64,000 nucleotides of DNA, taken from Candidatus Lachnoclostridium avicola (GTDB lineage: Bacteria > Bacillota > Clostridia > Lachnospirales > Lachnospiraceae). The stretch spans positions 39,292 through 103,291 of the forward strand of contig DXFM01000047.1 in the NCBI GenBank assembly GCA_019114465.1, written 5' to 3'. Every line of letters starts with the position of its first letter. The stretch's first letter is position 1. A model generated the notes under the pieces. That model saw only the letters and a program-made list of their open reading frames with translations. It made no database searches and was not told the DNA's origin. Shown here piece after piece: positions 62,797 through 64,000 of this stretch. A program made the translations under genes and the position numbers.

Positions 62797-63018
62797 ATGG
62801 TCAAATTACCGTCGTATATTATTGAGTTCCAAATCGCTATGGACGGTGTAAAGCGTTACACCGGCTGGACAGATGAGGAGTTTGCGACAAAACTAGGCGT
62901 TTCCGTAGTGACCCTGAGAGGAGCCCGGAGAGACCCGGGCAGTGTTAATGGTGGCCTAATTTTGCGGGTACAGCATATGCTGCAGGAATATCGGAAAAAG
63001 GCCGGAGTAATTGGATGA
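62797..63018 (+). CDS. Putative HTH-containing early protein
   Basis: A 73-residue protein, MVKLPSYIIEFQIAMDGVKR, then WTDEEFATKLGVSVVTLRGARR, which looks like a HTH of the phage DNA-binding type. The SD is taaggag. It may be an excisionase or accessory regulator; no firm family call. The stop overlaps a possible ATG (63015) of the next frame. Confidence 0.65.
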   Translation: MVKLPSYIIEFQIAMDGVKRYTGWTDEEFATKLGVSVVTLRGARRDPGSVNGGLILRVQHMLQEYRKKAGVIG

Positions 63019-63038
63019 GAGAAAGGGGGAAAATCTGG

Positions 63039-63233
63039 ATGGATAGAACAGGATTGTCTGTGATCCAACAGGAATGGAAGATGATGGACAAGCATGCAGG
63101 TAGGCTTCGTGCTGAGCGAGACGACGCGCTGGCACAGCGGGACGAGGCCCGCGGGTGGTGCCGGGCGATGTTGGTGATTATTTTGGTACTGGCTATGGCC
63201 CTGGGCTATGTGCTGGCCAATGTGCCGGTATGA
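63039..63233 (+). CDS. Small coiled-coil membrane-anchored protein
   Basis: A 64-residue protein. A charged helical part (RLRAERDDALAQRDEARG) is followed by one membrane segment (AMLVIILVLAMALGYVLA). ATG 63039 has AGGGGGA 8 bases upstream and is preferred over ATG 63015. Function unknown. Confidence 0.6.
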   Translation: MDRTGLSVIQQEWKMMDKHAGRLRAERDDALAQRDEARGWCRAMLVIILVLAMALGYVLANVPV

Positions 63234-63246
63234 GAGGAGGAGCGAG

Positions 63247-63438
63247 ATGAAAAAGACAGTTGAGAAGCTGAGAGAGCATTGTCAGGGTGTCGTAAAAAGG
63301 CACGAGGGATCCGACAAGGGAAGGGAATGGGCCTTTGGCGCGATAAGCTTCGCGTTTTACGCAGACCTGATCACACGAGAAGAATTCAAGGCACTTCTGG
63401 AGGAGTTTGAACTGGTTCTTCCGGGGACCGTATTGTAA
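63247..63438 (+). CDS. Small early protein, unknown function
   Basis: A 63-residue protein starting MKKTVEKLREHCQGVVKRHE, ending LEEFELVLPGTVL. SD GAGGAGGAG. Helical, with a patch of aromatic residues; no known domain. Confidence 0.65.
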   Translation: MKKTVEKLREHCQGVVKRHEGSDKGREWAFGAISFAFYADLITREEFKALLEEFELVLPGTVL

Positions 63439-63452
63439 GGAAGGAGAAATCA

Positions 63453-63701
63453 ATGAGAAGAGACTGGGAAGAAGTGAACATCTATGCCGGTGGACAGACG
63501 GTGCAGCAGGTATTTTCGGAGGATGTACCGATGGGGAGCATTAATCCGAAGACCGGGCATGAGATCATCTTTAAGATCGTCAGACAGGGTAAGACGCTTT
63601 GTTCGGATTATGGAAAGCTTCCATTTGTGGAACATCAATTTGATGGTATGCCAGTAAAGAAGGTGGTCCGCTGGCAGGATGAGATCCGGATCTACGTGTA
63701 A
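63453..63701 (+). CDS. Small early protein, unknown function
   Basis: An 82-residue protein, MRRDWEEVNIYAGGQTVQQV, with a beta-rich C-terminus (KKVVRWQDEIRIYV). SD AAGGAGG. No known domain. It is part of the continuous plus-strand train with 14-base gaps. Confidence 0.65.
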   Translation: MRRDWEEVNIYAGGQTVQQVFSEDVPMGSINPKTGHEIIFKIVRQGKTLCSDYGKLPFVEHQFDGMPVKKVVRWQDEIRIYV

Positions 63702-63714
63702 GGGAGGTGACACC

Positions 63715-63876
63715 GTGAGCAAGCGGAAAAACGGCACCCTGCGGGCCGGGGCGCGGTTGGGTCTGAACCCCTACAGCTGGGGCAACGGCCGCGGACAGGC
63801 CATGCAGGCAATCAAAAAGGCCCGCCGGCGGCAACCGGTCAGGGCCACAAGAAAAGATAAGTCAATTTTATTTTAG
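63715..63876 (+). CDS. Small basic protein
   Basis: A 53-residue Arg/Lys-rich protein, GTG 63715 behind GGGAGGTGA, with PYSWGNGRGQAMQAIKKARR. Basic and Gly-rich, perhaps nucleic-acid binding. Unknown family. Confidence 0.6.
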   Translation: MSKRKNGTLRAGARLGLNPYSWGNGRGQAMQAIKKARRRQPVRATRKDKSILF

Positions 63877-63897
63877 CGATTTGAGGAGGATAAGTCA

Positions 63898-64000
63898 ATG
63901 GTAAAAGGAAGAATCTGGGGAGAACTCAACGGAGAGATTTGTGATAGGGACCTGAGGGAATGCGATTTAATCTTCGCGTTTGGGATGAAGAAAATTGATG
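63898..64000 (+). CDS. Start of an early gene, cut by the window end
   Basis: ATG 63898 (SD GAGGAGG) opens a frame, MVKGRIWGELNGEICDRDLR, still open at the window end (34 residues seen). Not identifiable. Confidence 0.55.
   Translation, partial: MVKGRIWGELNGEICDRDLRECDLIFAFGMKKID

Larger units (their letters stand above)
57800..64000. mobile_element. Left part of an integrated element (prophage or related) at ssrA
   Basis: The order is att site, tandem repeats, integrase, small RNA, accessory pair, ImmA-like protease, CI-like repressor, operator array, Cro-like protein and then many small genes on the plus strand. This matches the lysogeny and early region of a temperate siphophage or an ICE of the ICEBs1 type. 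Base composition is visibly lower in GC than the flanking chromosome around 59-62.8 kb. No structural, conjugation or replication gene is visible before the window ends, so phage versus ICE is open. Confidence 0.8.

Overview
The window reads as a chromosomal segment of a Firmicute of class Clostridia, most likely a Lachnospiraceae-type gut anaerobe. The chromosomal part is moderately GC-rich with strong SD sites and housekeeping promoters with 17-bp spacing. It carries [FeFe]-hydrogenase maturases, a T-box in front of pheST, a Fur-boxed feoAAB operon, a PolI lacking the proofreading residues, and a tmRNA whose tag ends in LAIAA. The lineage is an inference from gene content; no 16S is present.

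Layout. (1) 1-3053: an Amadori-product (fructoselysine-type) module of FrlB-like deglycase, GntR regulator and FrlD-like kinase. (2) 3.2-13.3 kb: an LTA-synthase-like sulfatase, proC with a YbaK deacylase, topB, a left-handed beta-helix protein, hydE-hydF (no hydG here), and upp with a lipoprotein. (3) 13.4-19.2 kb: a TPR protein, tRNA-Leu(CAA), an unexplained 280-bp non-coding block, and an alpha-glucoside PTS / GH4 6-phospho-alpha-glucosidase / RpiR module. (4) 19.3-36.2 kb: polA-coaE-MBL, ACT-PFL, a run of tightly overlapping small enzymes, T-box-pheST and feoA-feoA-feoB. (5) 36.3-48.7 kb: a raffinose-family sugar locus. A divergent AraC / ParB-like-BMP fusion / phosphoesterase operon faces an ABC transporter, a GH36 alpha-galactosidase, an amylosucrase-like GH13 and an MsmX-like ATPase. 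Together they could import alpha-galactosides, strip galactose and split the remaining sucrose. (6) 48.7-57.8 kb: enolase, secG-rnr-smpB, an ECF sigma / RsiV-like pair, CIRCE-controlled Hsp20 genes, a lipoprotein, and ssrA (tmRNA).

From the 3' end of ssrA to the end of the window lies the left end of an integrated element, probably a prophage. It has the att site in the tRNA-like end of tmRNA, four tandem 11-bp repeats, a tyrosine integrase, a candidate small RNA, a two-gene DUF4160 unit, an ImmA/IrrE-type protease and a CI-like repressor. A Cro-like protein follows, with a matching recognition helix, across an intergenic region packed with TTAGCTAA sites. After it comes a train of small early genes. 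The base composition drops visibly in the immunity region, and the right end lies beyond the window.

The points most worth following are the operator array with its paired repressors, the candidate sRNA whose 5' hairpin can pair with the integrase SD, the 67-bp repeat that seems to have cut into an HTH gene, the ParB-like/BMP fusion, and the unexplained block after tRNA-Leu.
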